From positions 124,001 to 188,000 of the forward strand of contig JAQTLL010000005.1 of NCBI GenBank assembly GCA_028714915.1: DNA of 64,000 bases, read 5' to 3'. Under the pieces are notes generated by a model. It did no database searches, had not been told where the DNA came from, and saw only the letters and a program-made list of their open reading frames with translations. Both the position numbers and the translations under genes were made by a program. The stretch comes from Sulfuricurvum sp. (GTDB lineage: Bacteria > Campylobacterota > Campylobacteria > Campylobacterales > Sulfurimonadaceae). Shown one piece after another: positions 1 to 9,305 of the stretch; within the stretch, counting starts at the first letter, position 1; every line of letters starts with the position of its first letter.

Positions 1-42
1 ATAAATTATTTTCATCTTCTTTGGCTGTAGCTGTTGCCACCG

Positions 43-936
43 TTACCCCTTTTTAAGTCGGACATATCCCCGCACAGGTGCCGGGTATCCCTCTACCGTT
101 TTACTATTATCGTCCGGATCAAGAAAATCTTCAAGACTTTGTGATTCAATCCAAGAAGTCTTGCGTTGTTCATCCGAAGTTGTTACCACAGTTCCCAATA
201 CCTCAAAACTTTTAAAGCCAGCACGGATACACCAATGTTCTAATGCTTTAAGAGTCGGAACAAAATAAATATTGGTGATTTTGGAATAGCCTTCACTGGG
301 ACAAAGAGCATAGGGTTCATCCCCCTCGATAATAAAGGTATCAAGATAAAGTTCACCCTCTTTTTCCAATCCTGCATACAAAGCTTTGAGCATCGCAACA
401 GGATCACTACGGTGATACAAAACACCTAGACAAAAAATAACATCAAATTTTTCTTCATAAAACGGTAAATGTTCCACACCAAGCAACTCGTACACGATGT
501 CACTTTGTACAAAATGATTAATCAAATCAAACTGTGATTTAAAAAGTGCCGAGGGGTCAAAACCGACCACTTTAGCCGGAGAGTCTTCAAGGAAACGAAA
601 CATATAGTAACCGTTATTGCATCCAATATCGGCTACTTTTTTATTCAGAAGATTAAAATGGGGACGCAAAAAATTGTATTTTTGATCGCTTTTCCATTCG
701 GTATCAATAAAGAGTCCAAAAAGGTCAAACGGTCCTTTCCGCCACGGCATCATGAGGCGAGCAACTCTCTCTAATTCTACTAAATCGAGGGCTTCTTCAC
801 TGGAGAGAGCAACCGTATCTCCTAAAACAACCGTAGATTTTAGCTGAGGAAGAGAGGCTAATGCACACCGAAGCGGTGCAATATTTTTCCATGTCATCCA
901 CTTTTCACGCTCTGAGCGAACGGCTGATAAATCCAT
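43..936 (-). CDS. cmoB: tRNA U34 carboxymethyltransferase CmoB
   Basis: The 297-residue protein is a class I SAM-type methyltransferase fold. The nucleotide-binding loop [11 protein letters not shown] lies at about residues 101-111, followed by GFDPS at 125-129. The segment [12 protein letters not shown] (63-74), ending in a W-K-S-D-x-K stretch near 81-86, is the family signature for binding carboxy-SAM. CmoB transfers a carboxymethyl group to 5-hydroxyuridine at tRNA position 34. The length fits the shorter Campylobacterota form. The ATG is preceded by a GGGGAA ribosome site. It is divergent from the cation transporter gene at 996, with a 59-base gap. CmoA, which makes carboxy-SAM, is not in the window. 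Confidence 0.93.
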   Translation of the reverse strand: MDLSAVRSEREKWMTWKNIAPLRCALASLPQLKSTVVLGDTVALSSEEALDLVELERVARLMMPWRKGPFDLFGLFIDTEWKSDQKYNFLRPHFNLLNKKVADIGCNNGYYMFRFLEDSPAKVVGFDPSALFKSQFDLINHFVQSDIVYELLGVEHLPFYEEKFDVIFCLGVLYHRSDPVAMLKALYAGLEKEGELYLDTFIIEGDEPYALCPSEGYSKITNIYFVPTLKALEHWCIRAGFKSFEVLGTVVTTSDEQRKTSWIESQSLEDFLDPDDNSKTVEGYPAPVRGYVRLKKG

Positions 937-995
937 ACTGTATTCCCCAATTCTAAAAGAGATAATTTTAGCAACATTAGGCTAAAATCCCACTC

Positions 996-1874
996 ATGCG
1001 TATAGAAAAAAAAGCCACTCTCGTCTCCAGTTCCGTCGCCTTAGTCCTCGTCACCTTTAAACTAACAATCGGTATTATCAGCGGTTCGGTCGCCGTATTA
1101 GCCTCTGCTATCGATTCATTGCTCGATATGGTCGTCTCTGCCTTTAACTATTTTGCTCTTCACAATTCAGACAAAGAGCCTGATGATCAATTTAACTTCG
1201 GACGACGTAAACTCGAACCGCTTGCTGCCGTTATTGAGGGGACAATCATCAGTCTATCTGCCCTTTTTATTCTCTATGAAGCTATCTCAAAAATGGTTCA
1301 AAATGATCAGATAAAGCATCTTGATCTTTCTATTTTAGTGATGGTTGGATCGATAATAATAACAGCAGGATTAGTTCTTTTTCTCAACATTGTGGCAAAA
1401 AAAACTGGGAATATGGTTATAAAAGCCGATGCTTTGCACTATAAAACAGATTTATTGAGTAATGGAGCAGTTTTAATCTCTCTTATACTCATCAATTTGA
1501 CCGAATACACCCTTATCGACCCTATACTCGGGATAGGAATCAGCGTTTATATGATTTATTCAGCTTTTCCTCTTATCAAAGATGGAATCATGATGCTTCT
1601 TGATGCGGCTCTTGATCCCAAAAGCGTTGCAAGAATAACCGCTATTTTAGAGAATGAAAATGATGTTAGCTCCTACCACGACCTTCGTACACGACATTCC
1701 GGGTCAGATATTTATATTAGTGTTCATGCAGTTTTCAGCGTGAGCACATCACTTTTTGATGCCCATCTTGTTGGTGATAAAATTGAACTAGCGTTAAAAA
1801 ACTGCTTTCCTGACAATACTGTTCATCCCCTGATTCATCTTGACCCCTACGATGACTCAGAAGTAGAACATTAA
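996..1874 (+). CDS. Cation diffusion facilitator (FieF-like metal efflux transporter)
   Basis: A 292-residue integral membrane protein with six hydrophobic segments in the first 200 residues and a soluble C-terminal domain. Metal-site motifs of the CDF family are visible: D40-x3-D44 (AIDSLLD) in TM2, and D145-x2-H148-x3-D152 (ADALHYKTD) in TM5, arranged as in FieF/YiiP. It should export Zn2+, Fe2+ or a similar divalent cation in exchange for protons across the inner membrane. The C-terminal segment with HxRxxHSG is the cytoplasmic dimer domain. A TAAAAT -10-like element lies at 983-988, so the leader is very short. The metal specificity cannot be read from sequence. Confidence 0.9.
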   Translation: MRIEKKATLVSSSVALVLVTFKLTIGIISGSVAVLASAIDSLLDMVVSAFNYFALHNSDKEPDDQFNFGRRKLEPLAAVIEGTIISLSALFILYEAISKMVQNDQIKHLDLSILVMVGSIIITAGLVLFLNIVAKKTGNMVIKADALHYKTDLLSNGAVLISLILINLTEYTLIDPILGIGISVYMIYSAFPLIKDGIMMLLDAALDPKSVARITAILENENDVSSYHDLRTRHSGSDIYISVHAVFSVSTSLFDAHLVGDKIELALKNCFPDNTVHPLIHLDPYDDSEVEH

Positions 1875-1875
1875 G

Positions 1876-2328
1876 TTACACTGCAAACTTACCCTCTTGA
1901 AGAGCATATACCCGTCTCTCTAAGCGCTCAATTGTCTCAATTAATTTCTCTGATATTGCTTTGAGTTGATTATAATAATCTTTGGCAATTTCTTGATTCA
2001 ATGAAGTTACTTTCTTACGTGTACCAAAAAACTTGGAAAAGAGGGAACGATCTTCATCACTAAAATAAATTTTAAAAATTTTCATGTAAACGTCATGCAG
2101 TTCAAAATGGAGTCTCTCAATCTCTTTAAGACAATCCATATTAGGAATCATTCCAAGAGCCTGTCCATCTCCATAAAACCATAAACCAAACTTACACTCC
2201 GTACATCCTACAGGAACTTGTTCTTTCGCAATGGGCAAACCCTCAATAAGAGCATGCGCACGCTCCACCCATGCAATATGTGCTTTCTTTGCATTTCTTA
2301 AATGAGTTAGTGTCTCTTCTTTATTCAT
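1876..2328 (-). CDS. CZB (chemoreceptor zinc-binding) domain protein
   Basis: A 150-residue soluble protein consisting of a CZB domain. Its signature is HIAWVERAH near residues 20-28, CTECKFGLWFYGDGQ near residues 44-58, and a later H-x-E-x-H in the segment LHFELHDVY. CZB domains bind zinc through His-Cys-His ligands and are known at the C-terminus of chemoreceptors and on diguanylate cyclases; here the domain stands alone with a C-terminal coiled-coil-like tail. An upstream in-frame ATG at 2355 exists, but AAGGAAAA sits about 8 bases before the ATG at 2328, so 2328 was chosen. It ends one base from the transporter stop, convergently. Confidence 0.82.
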   Translation of the reverse strand: MNKEETLTHLRNAKKAHIAWVERAHALIEGLPIAKEQVPVGCTECKFGLWFYGDGQALGMIPNMDCLKEIERLHFELHDVYMKIFKIYFSDEDRSLFSKFFGTRKKVTSLNQEIAKDYYNQLKAISEKLIETIERLERRVYALQEGKFAV

Positions 2329-2447
2329 ACTGTAAATTTTCCTTTTTTGTACCAAGTGTATAAAGCTGTTTGAACTATTTGAAAAATAATAGCATTTTTA
2401 TATCACATCATTATTATATTTTTCAATAAGTTAAAACAAAAATAATC

Positions 2448-4019
2448 TTATCGTGCAAACTCTACCGTACGGCTCTCTCGGATAACATTCACTTTTATTT
2501 CACCAGGGAATTGTACCTTACGTGTAATTTCATCCGCAATTTCTCGTGCCAATAATGCACTCTCATCATCATTAATACTCATTGCATTCACGATAACCCG
2601 TACTTCTCGTCCTGCATTGATTGCGTAGGCTTGCTTAACACCGTATTTCCCGGTAGCTATCTCTTCGATTTCACTTACCCGACGCAAAAAACTTTCCAAT
2701 ACTTCACGTCGTGCACCCGGACGGGCGGCTGAGAGGCTATCTGCTGCGCATACACACGCGCACTCGATACTTTTTATCTCTTCTTGACCATGATGAGCAT
2801 AAATAGCATTAATTACCACAGGATCTTCACCCAAACGTCGGCATACCTCCGCACCTAGATCAACATGATTACCGCCAGCACTCTCTTGTGTAAGTGATTT
2901 GCCAATATCGTGAAGAAGTCCCGCACGTTTTGCCAATCGAACGTCTCCCCCCATCTCTGAAGCCATTAATCCTGCCAAATGCGCTACTTCGAGAGTATGC
3001 GCTAAAGCATTTTGTCCATAACTTGCACGGTAACGAAGCCGTCCTACCAATCGACAAAGCTCCGGATGCATAACACCCAGTCCCAAGTCAAAGACAATCT
3101 CTTCACCTTCATGTAAAATTGCCTCTTCAAAATCATCCACAACTTTTTGGTAAATTTCTTCAATCCGTGCGGGCTGAATCCGTCCATCTTCGACAAGAAG
3201 TCCAATCGTTTTTGTGGCAATTGCACGACGATAAAGGTTAAATGAACTTACAATAATAGTATTAGGCGTTTCATCAATGATAATATCAACACCGGTTACC
3301 ATCTCTATAGCTTTGATGTTGCGTCCCTCTTTACCGATAATACGCCCTTTTAGTTCATCACTTTCGAGGTGAATCACACTAATAAGCCGTTCCGATGCAA
3401 ATTCGCCGGCATATCGCGAGGTTGCTTGAGCCAATATATAATCGGCTTTGCGCTTAAGCTGTTCTTTTGTTTGTTCTTCTAATTCACGTGTTAATCGTCC
3501 CACTTCCAATCGTGCATCATTACGCACTTGATCGAACAATAAATTTTTAGCTTCTTGTACTGAGAGCATAGAGCGCCCTTCTAATACAGAAGTAACTTGT
3601 TTTGTTTTTTGGTGATATTCTTCTTTTAATTTCTCTAAAGCACGTTCACTGCGTTCCAAATTTAATCGTATGTTTTCAATTCCGCTACGCAAAACACTCA
3701 TTGCAGCCGACTCCGCCAGACGAAAAGTCTCAAAATCATTCTGTAATTGAAGTACATGGGATTCTTGAGCCGTTAAATCGTTTTTGGCACGAATGTACAC
3801 TTCATCATATTTACGTATCGCTTCTTTTTCAATCTCATTTGATCGTGACGTTGCACGTATCAGTAAATTTTGCGCTTCAGACTCAATGGCATTTGCTTTT
3901 GCACGCGCTTGCGCCTCATAATGTCCGAAGCTGGAACGTGATATTTTTTTAGAAATTAAAAATCCGACTATCCCGCTTAAAGTGGCTACGCCACCGCCTA
4001 CGAGAAGGCTGTTTAACAT
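2448..4019 (-). CDS. rny: Ribonuclease Y
   Basis: A 523-residue membrane-anchored endoribonuclease that starts mRNA decay. The parts in order are an N-terminal TM helix (about residues 3-22), a long charged coiled coil (about 30-200), a KH domain with the GRIIGKEGRN loop (about 225-234), and an HD domain with LLHDIGKS and the downstream HHGQEEIKS region. Length and order match the family. The start overlaps the 3' end of the formyl-THF cyclo-ligase gene by 71 bases, so the two are almost certainly co-transcribed and translationally linked. Confidence 0.95.
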   Translation of the reverse strand: MLNSLLVGGGVATLSGIVGFLISKKISRSSFGHYEAQARAKANAIESEAQNLLIRATSRSNEIEKEAIRKYDEVYIRAKNDLTAQESHVLQLQNDFETFRLAESAAMSVLRSGIENIRLNLERSERALEKLKEEYHQKTKQVTSVLEGRSMLSVQEAKNLLFDQVRNDARLEVGRLTRELEEQTKEQLKRKADYILAQATSRYAGEFASERLISVIHLESDELKGRIIGKEGRNIKAIEMVTGVDIIIDETPNTIIVSSFNLYRRAIATKTIGLLVEDGRIQPARIEEIYQKVVDDFEEAILHEGEEIVFDLGLGVMHPELCRLVGRLRYRASYGQNALAHTLEVAHLAGLMASEMGGDVRLAKRAGLLHDIGKSLTQESAGGNHVDLGAEVCRRLGEDPVVINAIYAHHGQEEIKSIECACVCAADSLSAARPGARREVLESFLRRVSEIEEIATGKYGVKQAYAINAGREVRVIVNAMSINDDESALLAREIADEITRKVQFPGEIKVNVIRESRTVEFAR

Positions 4020-4569
4020 GAAAATCCTTCATTCTACGCACCCCATCAGGTGTGATCAACATATCGCCTTGCACATCATAATCGTCACACAACGGCAATA
4101 GTGTATGACAACGACATGACTGCACAAAAATCGTTAACGGTTTCAACTTAAGTGTGGGAAAAAATCTATCATACATACCTTTGCCAAAACCAATTCGGCG
4201 TCCAGCTCCATCCACACCCACGACGGGGACAATAGCAATATCAATTAATTTTATATTTAAGTTTGAAATCCGAGGCTCATAAATCCCGAAGGCTTTACGC
4301 TCCAACGGCAACCTTAATGGTACCATTTTGAAACTGATGTCATCCATAAACGGCAAATATAATGATTTTTTTGAGCGTAATGCCAAAATAGTACGACGAA
4401 TATCGGCTTCAAAACCAAAAGGCCAGTAAAATAAAATCCGCTTTGATTTGTGATGACGTAAAACTTTTAAAAGATAATAATTAACACGTGAATCACGATA
4501 CAATTTTCCTCTTTTTGGAAGATTCCGTTGTTGTTTTAAACAGTAGTCGCGAAAATCATTTTTGGTCAC
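3949..4569 (-). CDS. 5-formyltetrahydrofolate cyclo-ligase
   Basis: A 206-residue protein of the FTHF cyclo-ligase (MTHFS) family, which uses ATP to convert 5-formyl-THF to 5,10-methenyl-THF. The family phosphate/folate loop is present as GRRIGFGKGMYDRFF at about residues 121-135, preceded by DIAIVPVVGVD (110-120). The N-terminal LPKRG followed by a basic helix also fits. About 25 basic residues after the usual family end (TPDGV) read into the start of rny and may be a lineage extension. It is divergent from the TlpA-like gene, with a TATAAT box between them. Confidence 0.87.
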   Translation of the reverse strand: MTKNDFRDYCLKQQRNLPKRGKLYRDSRVNYYLLKVLRHHKSKRILFYWPFGFEADIRRTILALRSKKSLYLPFMDDISFKMVPLRLPLERKAFGIYEPRISNLNIKLIDIAIVPVVGVDGAGRRIGFGKGMYDRFFPTLKLKPLTIFVQSCRCHTLLPLCDDYDVQGDMLITPDGVRRMKDFHVKQPSRRRWRSHFKRDSRIFNF

Positions 4570-4586
4570 TTCTAAACCTTTTTCGA

Positions 4587-4592
4587 TATAAT
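4587..4592 (+). promoter_or_regulatory. -10 box for the TlpA-ftsY-radA operon
   Basis: A consensus TATAAT lies 33 bases before the ATG at 4626, with T-rich DNA upstream and no clear -35. That is the usual form of housekeeping promoters in Campylobacterota. Confidence 0.55.
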
Positions 4593-4625
4593 CACCATAT
4601 TCTAGCCAATTTACAAAGGTTATCC

Positions 4626-5174
4626 ATGCGTTTTTCCTCTTTTTTTATCTCTTTAGTTTCTATAACGCTCTTCTTTACCGGATGTGGTGACAACTCACCC
4701 GAAGAATCGATGGTCTCTACTGCCACATTCAATCTGCTTGATACTCAAGGCAAATCGTACAGTGTTGAAAAACAGGGAACCAATTTCACCCTCAGTGATA
4801 GTAAAAACAAAATTGTACTCTTTGATGTTTTTGCTACATGGTGTCCTCCATGTCGTGCTGAAGTGCGTCATTTAGGAAATTTGCAAAAAAAATACGGGGA
4901 TGATTTAATCGTTATGGGGCTTACTATCGAAGATGATGTCTCCAATGATGATCTTGAAAAATTTAAACAAAAGTATGGCGGTGAATACCTTATCTCCAAC
5001 AAAGCTCAAAATCAAGACCTCTCCCGTGCCATTGCATCCACCATCGGGGTGGGACAACAGTTTCCTATTCCACTCATGATTTTGTATAAAAACGGTCAAT
5101 ATATCACCCACTATGCAGGGGCAACTCCCGAAGAGATGATTGATAGTGATATTGCACAAGCGTTGGGTAAATAA
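4626..5174 (+). CDS. TlpA/ResA-like thioredoxin-fold lipoprotein
   Basis: A 182-residue exported protein. The N-terminus MRFSSFFISLVSITLFFTGC ends in a lipobox-like FTGC, predicting a lipoprotein. The redox motif ATWCPPCRAEV sits about one third into the protein and is followed by a typical AhpC/TSA-thioredoxin core with a cis-Pro region (QFPIPLMIL). Such proteins reduce or relay periplasmic thiols, for example in cytochrome c maturation. A longer in-frame ORF starts at 4488, but it would overlap the divergent gene and lose the signal peptide, so the ATG at 4626 was chosen. It is followed two bases later by ftsY. Confidence 0.87.
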   Translation: MRFSSFFISLVSITLFFTGCGDNSPEESMVSTATFNLLDTQGKSYSVEKQGTNFTLSDSKNKIVLFDVFATWCPPCRAEVRHLGNLQKKYGDDLIVMGLTIEDDVSNDDLEKFKQKYGGEYLISNKAQNQDLSRAIASTIGVGQQFPIPLMILYKNGQYITHYAGATPEEMIDSDIAQALGK

Positions 5175-5176
5175 CA

Positions 5177-6064
5177 ATGTTTAGTTTTATTAAAAAAGGG
5201 TTACAAAAGACCATTGACGCCATTAGTGCTATCATACCTGATAAAAAACCAACTATCACCAAAGAGGAACTCGAAAATATACTCCTTGAAGCTGATGTCG
5301 AATATGATCTTGTCGAAATCATCATGCGAGAACTCTACCAAAATGAGGTTTCTCGCGAACAATTACGCTCTAAACTTCTCGCAACCCTAAGCTTTGCACA
5401 AAATACCCTCCCCGATAACCCTGACAAACCTACCGTAACCCTTATTATCGGTGTCAACGGTGCCGGAAAAACGACTACGATTGCGAAACTCGCAAAACAT
5501 CATCTGAATAACGGCGAACGTGTCATACTAGGAGCAGGAGACACCTTCCGTGCCGCTGCCATCGAACAACTCACCCGTTGGGCAGACAAACTCGAAATTC
5601 CCATCATTTCCTCCCGTCAAGGGCATGACCCAAGCGCCGTTGCCTACGATACCATCGAATCGGCTAAAGCACGAGGATTTGAGCAGGTCATTATCGACAC
5701 TGCCGGACGCCTCCATACCCAAACCAACCTTGGCAATGAACTCAAAAAAATTGTCCGTATCTGCGATAAAGCTCACACAGGTGCACCGCACCGTAAAATT
5801 CTTATCCTTGATGGAACACAAGGAAGCTCTGCCATCGCTCAAGCTAAAGCCTTCAACGAAATGATCGGCATCGATGGAATTATTATTACCAAACTTGATG
5901 GTACAGCAAAAGGAGGTTCTGTTTTCAGTATCGCCTACGCTCTTGAACTCCCTATTCTCTTCATTGGTGTCGGAGAACAACCAGAACATTTGATACCGTT
6001 TAACAAATATGAGTTTGTGGACGGAATTTTAGATGCGATTTATGGGGAAGAAAACCAAAAATAA
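5177..6064 (+). CDS. ftsY: Signal recognition particle receptor FtsY
   Basis: A 295-residue SRP GTPase that docks ribosome-SRP complexes at the inner membrane. Visible motifs are G1 GVNGAGKTTT (about residues 94-103), DTFRAAAIEQL (about 119-129), DTAGRLHTQTNL, and TKLDGTAKGG near 238-247. It has the NG core with a short N-terminal helix and lacks the long acidic A domain of E. coli FtsY, as is usual in Campylobacterota. Its TAA overlaps the ATG of radA by one base (TAATG). Confidence 0.96.
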   Translation: MFSFIKKGLQKTIDAISAIIPDKKPTITKEELENILLEADVEYDLVEIIMRELYQNEVSREQLRSKLLATLSFAQNTLPDNPDKPTVTLIIGVNGAGKTTTIAKLAKHHLNNGERVILGAGDTFRAAAIEQLTRWADKLEIPIISSRQGHDPSAVAYDTIESAKARGFEQVIIDTAGRLHTQTNLGNELKKIVRICDKAHTGAPHRKILILDGTQGSSAIAQAKAFNEMIGIDGIIITKLDGTAKGGSVFSIAYALELPILFIGVGEQPEHLIPFNKYEFVDGILDAIYGEENQK

Positions 6065-7416
6065 TGGCCAAGAAAAAAACAACTCTCTTTGAATGTCAGC
6101 ACTGCGGATTTACTACCCCGAAATGGATGGGAAAATGTACCAACTGCGGCAGTTGGGATAGCTTCGTTGAGCTGAATGGACAGCAGCAAGATATTATTAA
6201 AATCACCGCTTCATCATCACCCTCAGATGCCTCCAAAGCCAAAGAGATTACTAAAATCCAAGAAGAGACAACAGAGCGCTACAGCAGTGATGATTCCGAG
6301 CTTGATATGGTGTTGGGAGGTGGAATTGTTCCGGGATCATTGGTACTTATCGGAGGAAGTCCCGGTGTGGGAAAATCGACGCTATTGCTTAAAATCGGCT
6401 CAAATCTTGCTCGTCAAAATAAAAATATACTGTATGTATCAGGGGAAGAGAGTGAGGGGCAGATTAAACTACGTGCCAACCGACTGGGCGCCAATGTCGA
6501 CAATCTCTATCTCCTTGCCGAAATACGGCTTGAACAAGTTTTAAGCGAACTCCATGAGAGAGCATATGAGTGCATCATCATTGATTCAATCCAAACTCTC
6601 TATTCCGAAACCATAGCTTCTGCTCCCGGATCGGTAACGCAGGTGCGACAAATCACCTTTGATCTAATGCGGATTGCCAAAGAGCGGCGTATCGCCATCT
6701 TCATCATCGGACATATCACCAAAGAGGGCTCTATCGCAGGACCTCGCGTACTCGAACACATGGTGGATGTCGTTTTATATTTCGAAGGGGATAGCAGTCA
6801 TGAACTGCGCATTTTACGTGGATTTAAAAACCGTTTTGGTCCTACCAGCGAAATAGGAGTTTTTGAAATGCGCAGTGAGGGATTAATGTCAGCAAAAGAC
6901 CTCTCATCGCGTTTTTTCAACCGCAGTAAATCCCAAAGCGGCTCTGCTCTCACTGTCATCATGGAGGGTTCACGACCTATCGTCCTCGAAGTACAAGCAC
7001 TGGTCAGCGATACTCACGCCCCCAATCCCAAACGCCAAGCAACAGGATTTGATAACAACCGTCTCAATATGCTCTTAGCCCTTTTGGAGCGTAAACTTGA
7101 AATTCCTCTCAACAGTTACGATGTTTTTGTCAATATCACCGGCGGTATAAAAATCACCGAAACGTCTGCCGATTTAGCCATTCTCGCCGCCATCATCAGC
7201 AGTTTTCGTAACCGTGCCATCTCAAAAGAGACGGTATTTATCGGAGAAGTTTCCCTTGTCGGAGATATTCGTGAAGTCTATCAACTCGATCAGCGTCTCA
7301 AAGAAGCCCATTCACAGCAAATCACCAAAGCCCTGATACCAAAAAAACCGCTCGAAAAAACCGCTATTAAATGCTATGAAATTGACGAAGTTAGTAAGCT
7401 ATTAGAGTGGTTTTAA
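6064..7416 (+). CDS. radA: DNA repair protein RadA
   Basis: A 450-residue RecA-like ATPase that promotes branch migration in recombination. It begins with a four-cysteine zinc finger, CQHCGF followed by CTNCG at about residues 10-28. Walker A is GGSPGVGKSTLL (about 97-108) and the RadA-specific motif is KNRFG near residue 257. The C-terminal third is the Lon-protease-like domain, with a degenerate active site as in other RadA proteins. It is co-transcribed with ftsY through a one-base overlap. Confidence 0.96.
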   Translation: MAKKKTTLFECQHCGFTTPKWMGKCTNCGSWDSFVELNGQQQDIIKITASSSPSDASKAKEITKIQEETTERYSSDDSELDMVLGGGIVPGSLVLIGGSPGVGKSTLLLKIGSNLARQNKNILYVSGEESEGQIKLRANRLGANVDNLYLLAEIRLEQVLSELHERAYECIIIDSIQTLYSETIASAPGSVTQVRQITFDLMRIAKERRIAIFIIGHITKEGSIAGPRVLEHMVDVVLYFEGDSSHELRILRGFKNRFGPTSEIGVFEMRSEGLMSAKDLSSRFFNRSKSQSGSALTVIMEGSRPIVLEVQALVSDTHAPNPKRQATGFDNNRLNMLLALLERKLEIPLNSYDVFVNITGGIKITETSADLAILAAIISSFRNRAISKETVFIGEVSLVGDIREVYQLDQRLKEAHSQQITKALIPKKPLEKTAIKCYEIDEVSKLLEWF

Positions 7417-7427
7417 CGCTTCTTTGC

Positions 7428-7433
7428 TATAAT
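7428..7433 (+). promoter_or_regulatory. -10 box before the 90-aa gene and carbonic anhydrase
   Basis: TATAAT lies 30 bases before the ATG at 7464, inside the 47-base gap after radA. An AAGGTAA ribosome site follows. Confidence 0.5.
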
Positions 7434-7463
7434 AACTTTTATTAAAATATCAAGGTAACTATT

Positions 7464-7736
7464 ATGGAAAAATCCTCTATCATTGCAGATCACAAATCTG
7501 AAGAACGATACACCAAACTCTCCCTTGCCTATTCAACACCCCAAGAAAAAAAACAAATTGAAGAAGCAATTCAAAAATGTACATCAGAGTGTTCTATTGA
7601 ACCTCTTATTTATGCTGGAGATGTAACCGGCGGGATGAAAATGATTACCATTGAGTACCATGATGATTGCGACCGAGAAGGGGGAGCCATTTATGAAAAT
7701 ATTTTATGCACTCTTGGGATTAAAGAATGTCATTAA
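7464..7736 (+). CDS. Conserved-looking small protein, function unknown
   Basis: A 90-residue soluble protein that I do not recognise. It contains four cysteines (KCTSEC near 38-43, one in DDCDRE near 72, and the C-terminal KECH) and no signal or membrane segment. It overlaps the start of the carbonic anhydrase gene by 10 bases, so the two are co-expressed. The paired cysteines could bind metal or form a redox pair, but nothing in the sequence proves this. Confidence 0.7.
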   Translation: MEKSSIIADHKSEERYTKLSLAYSTPQEKKQIEEAIQKCTSECSIEPLIYAGDVTGGMKMITIEYHDDCDREGGAIYENILCTLGIKECH

Positions 7737-8407
7737 GCCTTAACAGTTCGGATAGAAGTGCACAACTTCTTCAGGAATTTGTCAAAGGAAATGAAACATT
7801 CCAACAAACCTATTTTAAAAAACATGAAGCACAACTTCTTAATCTCGTCCAAAATGGACAAAACCCTCCTGCTTTATTTATTGGCTGTTCTGATTCACGC
7901 GTTATCCCCGATTTGATCGTTCAGACACACCCTGGAGATTTATTCGTTGTTCGCAATGTAGGAAATTTTGTTGCCCCATATAAACCTGATGAAGATTTTC
8001 ACTCAACTGCGGCAGGAATTGAATACGCTGTTGGTGTTTTGGAAGTTTCTGAAATTATCATTTGTGGGCATTCCCACTGTGGAGCGATTGCAGCCCTCTA
8101 TAACCCTACTTGCAATACCTCCATGGTTCATACGGCCAAATGGCTGACACTGGGAGAAAAAGCAAAATCTATGGCAATGATAGCCTTAGGATACAATGCT
8201 CCTCGTGAAGAATTGCTTCGGGCAACTGAACAGCTTTCCGTTGTAACACAAATTGAGAATCTTCTCACTTATCCGTATGTTAAAAAATTAGCAGAAGAAG
8301 AAAAACTCTTTATTCATGGCTGGTATTACGATATTGAAACAGGCGGAATAGAGTATTATGACCCTGAGACATTTCAGTTTCGCCCACTCAGTGAGCTTGG
8401 GGAATAA
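7727..8407 (+). CDS. Beta-class carbonic anhydrase
   Basis: A 226-residue cytoplasmic enzyme interconverting CO2 and bicarbonate. The zinc and catalytic residues of the beta class are C54-x-D56-x-R58 (GCSDSRV) and H115-x2-C118 (HSHCGA). The conserved RNVGNFV segment (76-82) is present. Bicarbonate supply would suit an autotroph using carboxylases such as the pycB product encoded at 18005. The gene ends against the convergent permease gene with no spacing. Confidence 0.95.
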   Translation: MSLSLNSSDRSAQLLQEFVKGNETFQQTYFKKHEAQLLNLVQNGQNPPALFIGCSDSRVIPDLIVQTHPGDLFVVRNVGNFVAPYKPDEDFHSTAAGIEYAVGVLEVSEIIICGHSHCGAIAALYNPTCNTSMVHTAKWLTLGEKAKSMAMIALGYNAPREELLRATEQLSVVTQIENLLTYPYVKKLAEEEKLFIHGWYYDIETGGIEYYDPETFQFRPLSELGE

Positions 8408-9202
8408 TTACCAATCCAAGTATAAAAATAATGATGACATAAAGTAGTTGGCAATGAAAATAGCCACTGCCGAATAAACAACGGCATAAATCGTTGATTG
8501 TCCTACTCCGCGAGCACCACCGGTGGTGTGGTATCCGATATAACTCCCTATAGCACTTACAATCCACCCAAATACTGCAGCCTTTATAACTCCGGCCATA
8601 ATATCATCAAACTCTCCCAATCGCATCACCGTCTCTTGATATGCGATAGCATTAATCCCAAGTACACTGGTTGAAATAAAATATGCTGATGAAATCGCAA
8701 TAAAGTCAAACCAGATAACAAGTAATGGTAATGAAATAACCGTTGCAATGATTCTTGGCACTAACAAATATTCTTTTGAATCTACCCCCAAAATATCGAT
8801 AGCATCAATTTGTTCACTTACTTTCATTGTCCCAAGCTCTGCTGCCATGGCACTAATAGAGCGAGAGATAAGCATCAATGAGGCAAATACAGGTCCAAGT
8901 TCTTTGGTAATGGAGAGGAAAATAGTATATCCGATAAAACTCTCAATCCCAAATTGATGAAATCCGCTGTAAAGCTGAATTGCTTCCACCATTCCCGTAA
9001 ATAATGCGGTAAGCGTTACAACACCCACACAACCAAGCCCAATAATATCTATTTGAGTCAGTAGAATCGTTAGACGCTTAAAAACTTTTGGATAAAGACG
9101 AAACAGTCTTATTTGAAATAGAATAAAAACACCAAAACGCTCAATGCTCTCAAATAGATTTAAAAAAGGACGACCAATAAATCCAAAAAATAACTCAATC
9201 AT
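8408..9202 (-). CDS. MlaE-family ABC transporter permease
   Basis: A 264-residue protein with about five to six TM segments of the MlaE/YrbE permease family. The typical features are an amphipathic N-terminal helix and the central segment ELGPVFASLMLISRSISAMAAELGTMKVSEQIDA, quoted here only in part as ELGPVFASLM and AELGTMKVSEQIDA. The family moves phospholipids or other lipids between the outer and inner membranes with an ATPase and an MCE-domain protein; those partners are not adjacent here. It is divergent from fliL. Confidence 0.88.
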   Translation of the reverse strand: MIELFFGFIGRPFLNLFESIERFGVFILFQIRLFRLYPKVFKRLTILLTQIDIIGLGCVGVVTLTALFTGMVEAIQLYSGFHQFGIESFIGYTIFLSITKELGPVFASLMLISRSISAMAAELGTMKVSEQIDAIDILGVDSKEYLLVPRIIATVISLPLLVIWFDFIAISSAYFISTSVLGINAIAYQETVMRLGEFDDIMAGVIKAAVFGWIVSAIGSYIGYHTTGGARGVGQSTIYAVVYSAVAIFIANYFMSSLFLYLDW

Positions 9203-9267
9203 ATAGCAAACCCCACTTTAATCTCACAAGTTTACTCAAATCGGGACAAATTTCAAAGGTTTCAAGG

Positions 9268-9273
9268 TACAAT
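9268..9273 (+). promoter_or_regulatory. -10-like box before fliL
   Basis: TACAAT lies 32 bases before the fliL ATG in the 103-base divergent gap. No flagellar sigma-28 or sigma-54 consensus was recognised here. Confidence 0.35.
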
Positions 9274-9305
9274 AAAGAGAATATTTACTTTCATAGGAGC
9301 AACGG

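Noticed and set aside
3602..3952. A 116-codon plus-strand frame opposite rny.
   Set aside because: It is antisense to the RNase Y coiled-coil region; low-complexity coding sequence often leaves the other strand open.
5528..5989. A 153-codon minus-strand frame inside ftsY.
   Set aside because: It is a shadow of the GTPase coding sequence, with no ribosome site or conserved motif.
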